64,000 nt of DNA from a virus: positions 17,969-81,968 of the IMG/VR virus record IMGVR_UViG_3300042876_000902, one strand, 5' to 3'. The translations under genes were made by a program, and so were the position numbers. Of this stretch, positions 1-9,600 are shown one piece after another; the stretch's first letter is position 1, and the number at the start of each line of letters is the position of its first letter. The notes under the pieces are model-generated. The model did not search any database, was not told where the DNA came from, and saw only the letters and a list, made by a program, of their open reading frames with translations.

Positions 1-2
1 GG

Positions 3-812
3 TTGGAGCACCTCGAGTTCCGCAACGTCTACAACTGCGTGGTGATTGCCCCCGGTGCTGTGGACGGGGCCGTCTACGTTCTGAACGATTTGGTGGGAAA
101 CGACTACGCCGGATCGGCGCTTCAGTGCAACTCGACGGGGAACCTCATCGGTGACGTCTTCGTCACGAACTTCTCGTTTTACACAGGGCCGCTCAACACG
201 ACCGGGACCAACGTCCTGCTGAGTGGATACGTCGAGGCGTTCTCGATGATGCAGGCGGACGTCATCGGCGGGCAGTACGCGCTGAGGACGACCGGTGGTG
301 GGCAGGGTCACGGAGTTGGCCCGTGCTTCAACAAGTTCTCAACCGTCTACTTCGATTCTGCAACGGCGGGAGTCCTTCTCGACAACGCCGTCGGTGCGTG
401 GCTCACGAACTGCTGGTTCTCGTGCCGGCCCGGCTCCGGGTGCACGGTTCAGAACAGCAATGATGTGTCATTCAACCAGTGCAACTTCGTCAACAACGGC
501 ACTCACGGACTTCTGGTGGCGTCGACCGCTGCCCGCGTTCGAGTCACTGGTGGTTCAAGCATGGCAAACAACTACAGCGCCACCGGCGACGGTTATCACT
601 TCGCGGCGGGGGCCTCAGACTTCATCGTTCAGGGATGCACCGCATCCAACACTGGGATGAACATCGGAGGCAATCAGCGTTACGGGATCTGCGTTGAGTC
701 CGGAGCGTCCGATCGCTATATCATCCAGGGGAACCTCGTCAGCGGGAATGCGACCGGAGGGGTTTCAGACGGCGGTGCTGGATCGAACAAGCTGGTCGCA
801 AACAACTATTGA
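3..812 (+). CDS. Tail spike/fibre protein, C-terminal part (5' truncated by window edge)
   Basis: The open frame runs in from the left edge, so only the last 269 codons are visible and the true start lies outside. The residues show the short Asn/Gly/Val-rich repeats typical of right-handed parallel beta-helix proteins (for example QNSNDVSFNQCNF, then VNNGTHGLLVAS and QGNLVSGN). Phage proteins with this fold are tail spikes or receptor-binding proteins, often with polysaccharide-degrading activity. Position just upstream of tail-tip genes fits. No catalytic residues can be assigned from this fragment. Confidence 0.75.
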   Translation: MEHLEFRNVYNCVVIAPGAVDGAVYVLNDLVGNDYAGSALQCNSTGNLIGDVFVTNFSFYTGPLNTTGTNVLLSGYVEAFSMMQADVIGGQYALRTTGGGQGHGVGPCFNKFSTVYFDSATAGVLLDNAVGAWLTNCWFSCRPGSGCTVQNSNDVSFNQCNFVNNGTHGLLVASTAARVRVTGGSSMANNYSATGDGYHFAAGASDFIVQGCTASNTGMNIGGNQRYGICVESGASDRYIIQGNLVSGNATGGVSDGGAGSNKLVANNY

Positions 813-830
813 ACCAAAGGGCAGGACCCA

Positions 831-1163
831 ATGGGACTCCCGCTATCGCTTCCAGGCACGCTAGATGGGGCGTACAACGGAACGACCACGTCCGCTCCGA
901 CAACGACGTCGTCCGCTCCGGCAACCACGACGTCGGCCGCTCCGGCAACCACGACGTCGGCCGCTCCGGCAACCACGACCACGACGACGTCGGCCGCCCC
1001 ACGAGGCGAGTATGTGCTATCGTACAGAGGGTTCAACGTCCCGGTCCGGCCGGGGTCGGGAGCATTCCAACCAGAGGCGGGGCACGGGTCGGACCTCGTA
1101 GGGCCGGATGACACCAAACCAATCATCGTCGCGACCACGAGAGGTAAGAAGGCGATCACATGA
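831..1163 (+). CDS. Small Thr/Ser/Ala/Pro-rich mucin-like protein
   Basis: 110 aa starting at ATG 831. Residues about 18-57 are a low-complexity stretch rich in Thr, Ser, Ala and Pro with an 8-residue unit close to APATTTSA repeated three times. The C-terminal half (from about RGEYVLSYRGFNV) looks folded. Its stop overlaps the start of the downstream glycosyltransferase (ATGA), so the two are probably translationally coupled. A Thr/Ser-rich linker next to glycosyltransferases suggests an O-glycosylated virion component; that is inference. The family was not recognised. Confidence 0.65.
   Translation: MGLPLSLPGTLDGAYNGTTTSAPTTTSSAPATTTSAAPATTTSAAPATTTTTTSAAPRGEYVLSYRGFNVPVRPGSGAFQPEAGHGSDLVGPDDTKPIIVATTRGKKAIT
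914..985 (+). repeat. 24-bp tandem repeat inside the mucin-like gene
   Basis: A 24-bp unit (core CTCCGGCAACCACGACG) is repeated three times in frame, encoding the APATTTSA units. Copies are almost identical at DNA level, suggesting recent expansion or slippage. Confidence 0.8.
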
Positions 1164-2518
1164 AGCTCACCATCGGGATGGCGTGTTACAAGGACTTCGA
1201 CACGGCATGGTTCACCATCCAGTCGCTCAGGATCAACCAGGACCTGACCGACACGGAGATCCTCGTCGTCGACAACTTCGGTGATGACCGGCTTCAGCGG
1301 TTCGTCGGCAGCTGGACCAACGGTCAGGTGCGGTACGTTCGGTGGACTGACGTGCAAGGGTCCGGCCCGGCGAAGGGGCGTGTCTTCGCGGAGGCGAAGG
1401 GCGCCCACGTCATCTGCATCGATCCGCACATCATCCTGTGGCCAGGGTCCGTGAAGCGGCTCCGTGAGTGGTTCGACGCCAACCCCGGCTTCGACGGGCT
1501 CGTGCACGGCCCGCTGTTCTACGACCAGCTCACCTACGGATGCGACTCACTCAGGGGCGACTTCGGCGGTGACGGCGTGTGGGGAACCTGGCAGGGCTGC
1601 GGCGAGCTTCCGCTCGACGCCGCGCCGTACGCCATCGAGAAGATGGGGATGGGCTGCTTCGGGTGCCGCCGGGACGCGTGGCTCGGGTTCCCGACCCGGT
1701 ACAAGGGCTTCGGCGGTGAGGAGGGCATCATCCACAGGAAGTACGCGAAGGCCGGGCGCAAGGTGATGCTGCTCCCGTTCCTCCGCTGGGTCCACCTCTT
1801 CCGCGACGGGTCGGCGCCGTATCCGGCGCTCCTCGAAGACAAGGTGCGAAACACGGTCATCGGCTTCATGGAAAACGGCGACAGCCTCGAGCCGGTGTTC
1901 AAGCACTTCGGCGACACCGCACGCCGGATCTACCAGGAGCTGTCCACCGGCGCTACCTCCGCGCGGACGGTCGTCAGCACGCCCAGCCAAACGCCTGCGC
2001 AGTCGCTCTACGCGAGGACGGCCGGGACCCCGTCGGACATCAACGAGCACCTGCCGACGCTTGCGCGGCTCGCGACCGGGAAGCGGGTGGTCGAGATGGG
2101 GGTCAGAGGCGGGGCCTCAACGGTTGGGTTCATCCACGGCCGCCCCGCTTCGCTGCTCAGCTACGACCTCCTCCCGACCCCGTCGGAGGCTCAGCTGCGT
2201 GACTTCGCCTCTGCCTCGGCCGTGAAGTGGGAGTTCAGGATCGGCGACTCCCGGCAGGTCGACCCGGGCGAGCACGACGTCCTCTTCATCGACACCTACC
2301 ACGTCGCCGCCCAGCTCCGCGCCGAGCTGGCGAACCTCGTGCCGAAGACGCTGGAGTGCATCGTCCTCCACGACACCGTCACGTTCGGCGAGCGCGGCGA
2401 GGATGGCAGCCCGGGGCTGCTCGTGGCGGTGATGGAACTCATCGGCACCGGGCAGTGGCGGGTGGCGGAGGACTTCCGCAACTGCAACGGTCTGATGGTG
2501 CTCCGCAGGGTGAGCTGA
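1160..2518 (+). CDS. Bifunctional family-2-like glycosyltransferase plus class I methyltransferase
   Basis: 452 aa. The N-terminal half (about 1-260) is GT-A-like: LTIGMACYKDFDTAWFTIQSL at the start, VDNFGDD, then a CIDPH segment near residue 84 and a GFGGEEG segment, as in galactosyltransferase-like GT2 enzymes. A low-complexity linker (about 270-285) leads to a SAM-methyltransferase-like domain with VVEMGVRGGAS near residue 311 (glycine-rich motif I), DLLPTPSEAQ and LFIDTYH. Its coupling to the mucin-like gene and its place between spike and tail-tip genes suggest it decorates a virion protein or glycan. Acceptor and sugar are unknown. Confidence 0.75.
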   Translation: MKLTIGMACYKDFDTAWFTIQSLRINQDLTDTEILVVDNFGDDRLQRFVGSWTNGQVRYVRWTDVQGSGPAKGRVFAEAKGAHVICIDPHIILWPGSVKRLREWFDANPGFDGLVHGPLFYDQLTYGCDSLRGDFGGDGVWGTWQGCGELPLDAAPYAIEKMGMGCFGCRRDAWLGFPTRYKGFGGEEGIIHRKYAKAGRKVMLLPFLRWVHLFRDGSAPYPALLEDKVRNTVIGFMENGDSLEPVFKHFGDTARRIYQELSTGATSARTVVSTPSQTPAQSLYARTAGTPSDINEHLPTLARLATGKRVVEMGVRGGASTVGFIHGRPASLLSYDLLPTPSEAQLRDFASASAVKWEFRIGDSRQVDPGEHDVLFIDTYHVAAQLRAELANLVPKTLECIVLHDTVTFGERGEDGSPGLLVAVMELIGTGQWRVAEDFRNCNGLMVLRRVS

Positions 2519-2529
2519 GGGAGGCGGCC

Positions 2530-4551
2530 GTGCTCTACGATTGCTTCACGTTCTTCAATGAGGTCGAGCTGCTCGAGATCCGGCTGCGCTCGCTCCGCGA
2601 CGTCGTCGACCGGTTCGTCATCTGTGAGTCGCTCCACACACACTCCGGTCTTCCGAAGCCGCTGACCTTCCCGACGCTCGCGGAGAAGTACAAGGACTAC
2701 CCGATCACGCACCTCGTCTTCCCGGGCGACCCGCGGGCCGGGCCGTGGGACAATGAGCACGGGCAGCGGAACCACATGACGAGAGCGCTCGGCGAGTGCA
2801 GGTCCGACGACCTGATCCTGCTGTCGGACATCGACGAGCTGCCGAACCCCGCTGCGCTCGGCGACCTCGGCGACGCGGAGGTTGGTGCACTCGAGATGGA
2901 CCTCTGCTACTACTTCATCAACTGCCAGTTCCCACAGAAGTGGTACCACGCCAAGCTGTTCCGCCACCGCGCGATCGGGTCGCGGACGCTCACCGAGATG
3001 AGGTTCTCCGAGGCAAAGCTCATCAAGAACGGCGGGACCCACTTCTCCTACCTCGGCGGTGCCGAGCGGATCAGGACGAAGCTGCTGTCGTTCGCCCACC
3101 AAGAGTTCAACTCGCCGAAGTTCACCGACACGGAGAACATCGAGAGGCGGGTCGGGGCGAGCCGCGACCTCTTCGACCGCGGGGCGGACCTCGTCGTGCA
3201 TGACCTGGTCGAGGCCCCGTACTACGTCCCGCGCAGCGTGCTCGACGAGCCGGACCGGTACCGCGGCCTGATCCGCACCCCGCCGATGAAGCACTTCTAC
3301 CAGAGCATCCAAGGCTGGTTCACGTTCCCCGCCTTCTACCGCTCGATGGTCGAGCGGGCGCCGCAGGAGGGCGCACGCTTCGTCGAGGTCGGTTCGTGGA
3401 AGGGCACGTCGGCCGCGTACCTCGCCGTCGAGGTGGTGAACAGCGGAAAGCCGATCGAGGTGACGTGTGTCGACACGTGGAATGGGTCGGAGGAGCACGC
3501 CGGGTTCGACACCTCCCGCCTCTACGACGAGTTCATCGAGAACATGAAGCCGGTGAAGGATGTCGTGAAGGCGGTACGCGGGGCGTCGGTCGACGTCGCC
3601 ACCACCTTCGATGACGGGTCACTCGACTTGGTCTTCATCGACGCGGCTCACGACCATGACTCCGTGAAGGCTGACATCGAGGCGTGGCTGCCGAAGGTCA
3701 AGACGGGCGGGACACTCGCCGGTCATGACCACTCCCACCCTCCCGTTGGCCGGGCCGTGGCTGAGCTGCTGCCCGCGGCGGCGTCGGCGGGCGAGGACGT
3801 CTGGTGCTACCTGAAGCCGGGGCGGCAGCCGTTCGTCTCGTGCATCTGCCCGACCTACAACCGGGTCGGCGGCGACTACCAGTGGCTCATCGAGGAGTGC
3901 GTCGAGGCGTTCCTGCGCCAGACCTACCCGGAGGCGCTCCGCGAGCTGATCATCCTCAACGACCACCCCGGGCAGACGATCGTCTGCGACGCGCCGGGGG
4001 TCCGCGTCATCAACCACCCGCAGCGGTTCCCCACCCTCGGAGAGAAGTACAACCACGCGATCGAGCGCGCTCGTGGCGAGGTCATCCTCTCGTGGGAGGA
4101 CGACGACATCAGCCTCCCGAGGCGCATCGCGGATTCGGTGGACCGGCTCGACGAGGGGTACGACTACTGGAACCCGCAAGGCTCGTGGTTCATGGACGGT
4201 CACGGGGCGCTCCACAAGACCCACCCGCAGGGCGTCAACCACAACGCGTCGGCGTTCACCAAGAAGGCGTGGCGGGAGGTCGGAGGGTACGCGCGGGTGT
4301 CTGGCCCGCAGGACGCGATGATGGATTCGGCGCTCAAGGCCAAGGTGAGGACGTCGCCCGTTCACCTGACTGAGCCGAGGAGGTGGAGCTTCATCTATCG
4401 GTTCGGCGTCTCCAACCTCCACCTCTCCGCGTTCGCCGACACGCAGCGCGTGTACGATGAGTACGTGCGCAGGGCGACCGTGCACGGTCGCTTCGTCCTC
4501 GCTCCCAAGTGGCGGCGAGACTACGCTGCGCTCGCCGCTTCGATGTCCTGA
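2530..4551 (+). CDS. Three-domain GT17-like glycosyltransferase, methyltransferase, GT2 glycosyltransferase
   Basis: 673 aa from GTG 2530, with GGGAGG just upstream. The open frame extends further left, but that part only shadows the preceding gene. Residues 1-270 resemble glycosyltransferase family 17: YDCFTFFNEVELLEIRL at the N-terminus, LLSDIDELP near 98-105 (DxD), and WYHAKLF. Residues about 283-420 are a SAM-methyltransferase domain (FVEVGSWKGTSAAY; LVFIDAAHDHDSV). Residues about 434-673 are a GT2 domain (VSCICPTYNRV; SWEDDDIS with DDD near 524). Three enzymes in one chain in a tail operon is unusual and suggests sequential building of a methylated glycan. Confidence 0.8.
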   Translation: MLYDCFTFFNEVELLEIRLRSLRDVVDRFVICESLHTHSGLPKPLTFPTLAEKYKDYPITHLVFPGDPRAGPWDNEHGQRNHMTRALGECRSDDLILLSDIDELPNPAALGDLGDAEVGALEMDLCYYFINCQFPQKWYHAKLFRHRAIGSRTLTEMRFSEAKLIKNGGTHFSYLGGAERIRTKLLSFAHQEFNSPKFTDTENIERRVGASRDLFDRGADLVVHDLVEAPYYVPRSVLDEPDRYRGLIRTPPMKHFYQSIQGWFTFPAFYRSMVERAPQEGARFVEVGSWKGTSAAYLAVEVVNSGKPIEVTCVDTWNGSEEHAGFDTSRLYDEFIENMKPVKDVVKAVRGASVDVATTFDDGSLDLVFIDAAHDHDSVKADIEAWLPKVKTGGTLAGHDHSHPPVGRAVAELLPAAASAGEDVWCYLKPGRQPFVSCICPTYNRVGGDYQWLIEECVEAFLRQTYPEALRELIILNDHPGQTIVCDAPGVRVINHPQRFPTLGEKYNHAIERARGEVILSWEDDDISLPRRIADSVDRLDEGYDYWNPQGSWFMDGHGALHKTHPQGVNHNASAFTKKAWREVGGYARVSGPQDAMMDSALKAKVRTSPVHLTEPRRWSFIYRFGVSNLHLSAFADTQRVYDEYVRRATVHGRFVLAPKWRRDYAALAASMS

Positions 4552-4562
4552 AGGAGAGTCCG

Positions 4563-5003
4563 GTGGCATCCTACTTCCCACGCAGCTCTCGCGTCGGTCA
4601 GACGCCGCTCGTTGGTCAGTGGCCGGTGACCGGCACGCAGGTCGTTCACACGCCGACGTTTCCCACCTTCCGCGGACTCTCGATCAGGGTCAAGCGCAAG
4701 GTCGTCTACATCACCTCGAAGACCACGTCGGTCACCGGGTACGAGCAGCGCATCACGCGCCGTCGCTTTCCGCGGTATCAGTACGAGCTGACGATCGAGG
4801 TGCTCATCGACCAGGCAGGTGATGTGGCGAGCTTCGTCGACTTCGTGACTGCGCAGCGAGGCCGGGCAGGGAAGTTCATGTTCACCGACCCGCTCGACGG
4901 CGTCGCCCGGCTGTGCCGGTTCGACTCCGATGACTTCGAGCTGAGCCGGATCGTGGATGGGCTCTGGAGCGTGGCGACCCTCGAACTCATCACGGTGAAG
5001 TGA
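4563..5003 (+). CDS. Tail assembly protein, DUF2460/GTA gp12-like, copy 1
   Basis: 146 aa from GTG 4563, chosen because AAGGAGAG precedes it. The C-terminal part (RRRFPRYQYELTIE, then FVTAQRGRAGKFMFTDP and RLCRFDSDDFELSRIVDGLW) matches the pattern of DUF2460 tail proteins and is closely similar to the product of the next gene, so the two are tandem paralogues. It is shorter than the usual DUF2460 protein (about 200 aa). The product probably sits in the distal tail upstream of DUF2163 in the assembly order. Confidence 0.65.
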   Translation: MASYFPRSSRVGQTPLVGQWPVTGTQVVHTPTFPTFRGLSIRVKRKVVYITSKTTSVTGYEQRITRRRFPRYQYELTIEVLIDQAGDVASFVDFVTAQRGRAGKFMFTDPLDGVARLCRFDSDDFELSRIVDGLWSVATLELITVK

Positions 5004-5004
5004 C

Positions 5005-5358
5005 ATGGCCACCTTCCCCGACTACCCCGGCATCAAGATCGACATCAAGCGCAAGCCGTTCTTCGGTAACACCGTGGTCGAGGGTGAGTCCGGGCTCGAG
5101 CAGGTGACCAACTGGATCTCGCAGCCGCGGTGGCGCTATGAGCTGCAGATCGAGTTCCTGCGAGTATCGGTCGATGAGGTCCGCGGGCTTCTGCAGTTCA
5201 TCGATGACCACCGCGGGTCGCTCAGGAGCTTCTACATCACCGACCCACACGAAGGGCTGCCGCGGTTGGTGAGATTCGACCAAGACGACTTCGATTTCGT
5301 GCAGATCGTCGACGGGGTCTGGGAGGTCCCGACCCTCAACCTGGTGAGCGTGACATGA
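5005..5358 (+). CDS. Tail assembly protein, DUF2460/GTA gp12-like, copy 2
   Basis: 117 aa. It shares with its upstream neighbour the pattern RWRYELQIE, a Gly-Arg hinge (DDHRGSLRSFYITDP), then RLVRFDQDDFDFVQIVDGVW and a closing L.LVSVT. It is about 30 residues shorter at the N-terminus. The stop overlaps the start of the DUF2163 gene. A duplicated gene here suggests two related tail-tip rings or a specialised second copy; which applies is not visible. Confidence 0.65.
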   Translation: MATFPDYPGIKIDIKRKPFFGNTVVEGESGLEQVTNWISQPRWRYELQIEFLRVSVDEVRGLLQFIDDHRGSLRSFYITDPHEGLPRLVRFDQDDFDFVQIVDGVWEVPTLNLVSVT

Positions 5359-6197
5359 AGACCTGCTCCGAAGAACTCATCCAGTACATCGCGACCCATA
5401 ACCAAGTCGCCACCGCCGAGCTGGTGGAGATTGCGCCCGTCGACGGGTCCGGCCCGTACCGCTGGACGACCGGCGACGTCGACATCCTCGGCTACGCCTC
5501 GCGCGGACCGGTCATCACGTACAAGAGCGGAGAGCTTCATCATGTCGCCGGTGCCGAGACGTCCAACCTTGAACTGGAGCTGAGCGTCGGTGACGACTTC
5601 TACCTCACGAGCGGCAAGCGGCTGCAGGCAGCGGCGCTCGACGGCGACTTCGATGACGCTTCGGTGACCATCAGTCGCATCTACATGAGCGACTGGGGTG
5701 ACATCAGCCTCGGGCCGGTGAGCTGGTTCGAGGGGACGGTCGGTCCGTGCCAGCCATCGTCGACCGGCGTCGTCTTCACGGTCGAGAGCCTGCTGGCGAA
5801 GCTCAACAAGGTCATCCCGCGCCGCGTCTTCCAAGCATCGTGCCCGTTCGCCATCTACGACGAGCGGTGCGGGCTCGCGCGGACGCCGACGAGCGCGGTC
5901 GTGGTCGGTTGCACGACGAACACGCTCACCATCGACAGCGGCCCGGCGGCCACCGACTGGCAGCTCGGGACGTTCCGGCTCACGTCCGGGCAGCTGTCTG
6001 GCGTCCGTCGACAGGTGTCGTCACAGGCCGGGTCTGTCCTCACGTTCGCTCTCCCGCTCGGCACCGTCGCGCAGCCTGGTGACACGCTCTTGCTTTACCG
6101 CGGCTGCGCGAAGACCCGCCCTGCGTGTGCCGCGCTCGGCAACGAGCTGCGGTTCGGCGGGTTCCCGTACGTCCCGCGGCCGGAGTCGGTGAGATGA
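5355..6197 (+). CDS. DUF2163 family tail protein (GTA gp13-like)
   Basis: 280 aa. The family mark is the C-terminal Cys-containing segment: CPFAIYDERCGLA near residue 163, then a beta-rich stretch, LYRGCAKTRPACAALGNELRFGG and FPYVPRPES. In GTAs and siphophages this gene sits immediately before an NlpC/P60 gene, as here, with a 4-base overlap. The protein is a distal-tail/hub component. Length is normal for the family. Confidence 0.8.
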   Translation: MKTCSEELIQYIATHNQVATAELVEIAPVDGSGPYRWTTGDVDILGYASRGPVITYKSGELHHVAGAETSNLELELSVGDDFYLTSGKRLQAAALDGDFDDASVTISRIYMSDWGDISLGPVSWFEGTVGPCQPSSTGVVFTVESLLAKLNKVIPRRVFQASCPFAIYDERCGLARTPTSAVVVGCTTNTLTIDSGPAATDWQLGTFRLTSGQLSGVRRQVSSQAGSVLTFALPLGTVAQPGDTLLLYRGCAKTRPACAALGNELRFGGFPYVPRPESVR

Positions 6198-6628
6198 CCA
6201 CTCAGGAACAGCGCAAGGCGGTGGTCGACGAGGCGATGTCGTGGGTCGACACGCCGTGGAGGCATGCGGCCAGGTTCAAGGGCGTGGGAGTCGATTGCGG
6301 CCAGCTCCTCCTCGCGGCGTTCGAGACGGTCGGGGTGAAGGATCACATCGCTCCGTACCGGCAAGACTGGGCACTTCACAACAGCGAGGAGCTGATGCTA
6401 GCGGTCGTGGAGCGTCACTGCCGCCCCGTCGTCGGCCGCGAGCCACTGCCGGGCGACGTCGCGCTGTTCAAGTTCGGACGCTGCCTTTCTCACTCGGCCC
6501 TCGTCGTCCGCTGGCCGCTGGTAGTGCATGCATTCATCTTCGTCGGCAAGGTCGTCGTTGACGACGTTCACGCAAACTCCGGGCTCGTCCGCAGGTACGG
6601 TGGGTGCTGGAGCCTCTGGGAGAGCTGA
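6194..6628 (+). CDS. NlpC/P60-type tail peptidase (GTA gp14-like)
   Basis: 144 aa from ATG 6194, which overlaps the previous stop. The papain-like NlpC/P60 fold is indicated by VGVDCGQLLLAAF (nucleophile Cys35), PLPGDVALF and HSALVV (His100), with a third polar residue near His112. Such tail-associated enzymes cut peptidoglycan cross-links during DNA entry or take part in tail-tip maturation. Gene order DUF2163 - NlpC/P60 - gpJ-like supports the call. Confidence 0.85.
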   Translation: MTTQEQRKAVVDEAMSWVDTPWRHAARFKGVGVDCGQLLLAAFETVGVKDHIAPYRQDWALHNSEELMLAVVERHCRPVVGREPLPGDVALFKFGRCLSHSALVVRWPLVVHAFIFVGKVVVDDVHANSGLVRRYGGCWSLWES

Positions 6629-6630
6629 CC

Positions 6631-9600
6631 ATGTCTGGCGCATCTGAGACCGCGAGGAACGTCGGCCGCACGCTTTCCCACGCCTTCGGCGGCGTCGGGA
6701 ACTACACCACCGCCGGGGAGCTGCTGACCGGCGTACAGATCGGGACATCGTGCTTCGACCGTCCGGTCCCGATGCTCTACGGCCGGAATCGCATCGCCGG
6801 GAACCTCATCTGGATGCCACAGTCCTTCTGGGAGAAGGTGGCTGGAGAGTCGGCGAGCGGCGGCGGAAAGGGCGGCAACTCGCCCAGCTCTGGGACGCCC
6901 GACGCCTACTATCAGGGGTTCGCCATCGGCCTGTGCGAAGGTCCGGTGGGCGACATTCTCCGCGTTTGGCGTGACAAGGAGCAGTTCGGCGGGCTTGACA
7001 AGCTCGACGGCGGCGTCTTCACCTACTTCCATGGGACCCGGCCGCAGACGCCGTGGACCTACTTCGACTCCACGCCCGTGGCGAAGTCCACCGAGGAGTT
7101 CGTGGCGGAGAACGGGTATCGCATCGAGGACCCGGGGCTCGACCACATCACGTCGCCGACGTCGCTCATTCCTCCGGCTTCGATCCGCATCAAGTACGGT
7201 GGCGTGTGGAAGTATCTGCTCAACTCGAGCCAGGTGAGCGCGGGCTACCGGACCGGCCAGCTCTACCGGCCGAATCAGGACATCCTCGGCTATCCTGCGA
7301 ACCCCAACCCGTACTACTACACCATCGTCAAGGTGGGGAGCGGCGCCAGCGCCTACTGGGAGGTGACGTTCAGCGATGCCTCGCTCCTCGGCTGTCCGGT
7401 GATCATCACCTACTCGGGGACGAGGAACTACAGCGGCTATGCGATCGGCTACTCCGGGACGGCGTATCTCATCACGCCGCGGATGTCGCTCGGCTCATCC
7501 AACTCGATGAAGAATTACACGTTCGAGGTGAGTGGGTTCCTCGACGAGAACACGGACGTGGGTGGTGCCGATCCGGCGGCCGTCGTCTTCGACATGCTCA
7601 CGAACGCCATCTACGGCTGCGGGTGGGATGCATCGCGCATCGAGGTCGACCTCGGCCCCGACGGGACGGTGGCGAGTGGCTATCGCAGGTATTGCGACCA
7701 GATGGGTTTCAAGGTCTCGCCTGCCTTGAACGAGCAGAAGGCAGCGCTCGACTACGTGCAGTCGATCCTCGACTCCACCAACTCGGCGATGACTTGGTCG
7801 AACGGCAAGCTCAGGGTGGTCCCGCTCGGTGACGTGACGGTCGGGACGTTCACGCCCGCCCTCCAGCCGGTCTACGACATCGTCATTGACAACATGTCGG
7901 CGCTCACCGGATCGGACGGGTCGGTCGCGTCCATCGACGACGGTCCGGTGACCGTCATGCGAAAGCGGCAGTCGGACACCTACAACCGCATCCCCGTGGA
8001 ATATCTCGACCAGGCCAACGAGTACAACGTGGCCGTCGTGTCTGAGGTCGACCAGGCCGATGTCGACGCGACGGGGAGCGTCCGCGAGGCACAAGCGGTC
8101 CGGCTGGCATGCATCACGAACCAGCGGCACGCGCAGATCATCTCGAGGCTGATGGCGCAGCGTTCGTGCTACGTCCGCAACAGGTTCAAGATCCGGGTCG
8201 GCTTCAAGCATGCGGTGCTCGAGCCGCTTGACATCATCACGATCACCGAGCCGCGGCTCGGGCTCGACCGGAAGCCAGTCCGCATCACCTCCGTCGACGA
8301 GGACCCGGTCGCGCAGGACATCACGATCGAGGCGGAGGAGATGCCCATCGGCATCGCCCAAGCGGCTAGGTTCGCCACCGAGGTCGGCGAGGGCGGTGGG
8401 CAGGACTATGGGACCAAGCCGTACTTCTCGAACACGCCCATCATCTTCGCACCCCCGCCGACGGCCACGGAGTCGGGCGGCCCTGAGGTGTGGATCGGGA
8501 CGTCCGGCGCGAACAAGGACTGGGGCGGTTCACAGGTCTGGCTGTCCTGGGACGGGATCACATATGTGTACGAGGGCGACATCGGAGCGGCGACCTACGG
8601 CACGACCGTCGGTGCGGTGAACGCTGGGTCTCCGTTCGACAGCGTGAACAACGTCGACGTCGACCTCTCCGTCTCGGCGGGGCAGCTCGCCTCGGTGACC
8701 GACGTCGAGCGCGACGCTCTCGCGTCGGACTGCTGGCTCGAAGGTGAGGTCATCGCATACCGCGATGCTACGCTCCAGGTGGATGGGTCGTACCGCCTCT
8801 CCAGCCTCCGGCGTGGCTGCCGCGGCACCGCTTCCTCCTCGCACCCGGCCGGGGCCCCGTTCATCCGCATCGACGACAACTTGATGAAGCTGCAGGTCGA
8901 CCCGACCCGGTACGGTCAGACGATCTATGTGAAGCTCGTCAGCTTCAACCTGTCCAAGACGCAGTACGACGACATCAGTGATGTGCCGGTGTATCAGTAC
9001 ACGCTGCCGTCGTTCGCCCTCTCCGGTGCTGAGCAGATTCTCAACCTCCCGGTGAAGTTCGCGTTCGACCAGCTGGTGCTCGAGGACTGGGACATCGTCG
9101 GCTCCGGCGTCGTCTGCCTCGCGAGCGGCGGGCTCGACGGCAGCCGTGTTCTCCAGGTCACCGGTCAGGCGGTCATGATCCACAAAGGGCTCATCCCGGT
9201 GGACGCGCTCCGCCCGATCCGCATCGCGTCGCTGTGGAAGCAGGAGACCCAGCCGACGAACGGCACGGGCACGTTCCGGGTCGGCTTCTGTGGCATCGGC
9301 GCTGACATGACGACGAAGGTCAGCATGACCGGCGCTGACACGCTCTCTGAGCAGTACGTCACGGACGCCTTCGAGTCGCCGAACGCATCGTGGTACAGCT
9401 CAGAGAGCTTCCTGTCCGGTCGTGGGTCGCCCGGCGGGACAGCGGCCGGGACGGTCAACGCGCCGGGCAAGTTCCACGAGGATGTCCGATACGTCCGGCT
9501 GATGCTCATCATGAACGGCGACGTCGGCGAGAGCCCGGCCGGTGATGGCACGGTCTCCGTCGACAACCTGGCGGCGCTCGACGCGACCGCCGACGTTGCG

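Noticed and set aside
2227-2529. N-terminal extension of the three-domain glycosyltransferase
   Set aside because: The extension lies entirely within the preceding gene in another frame and is Arg/Pro-rich; the family start (YDCFTFFNE) begins right after GTG 2530.
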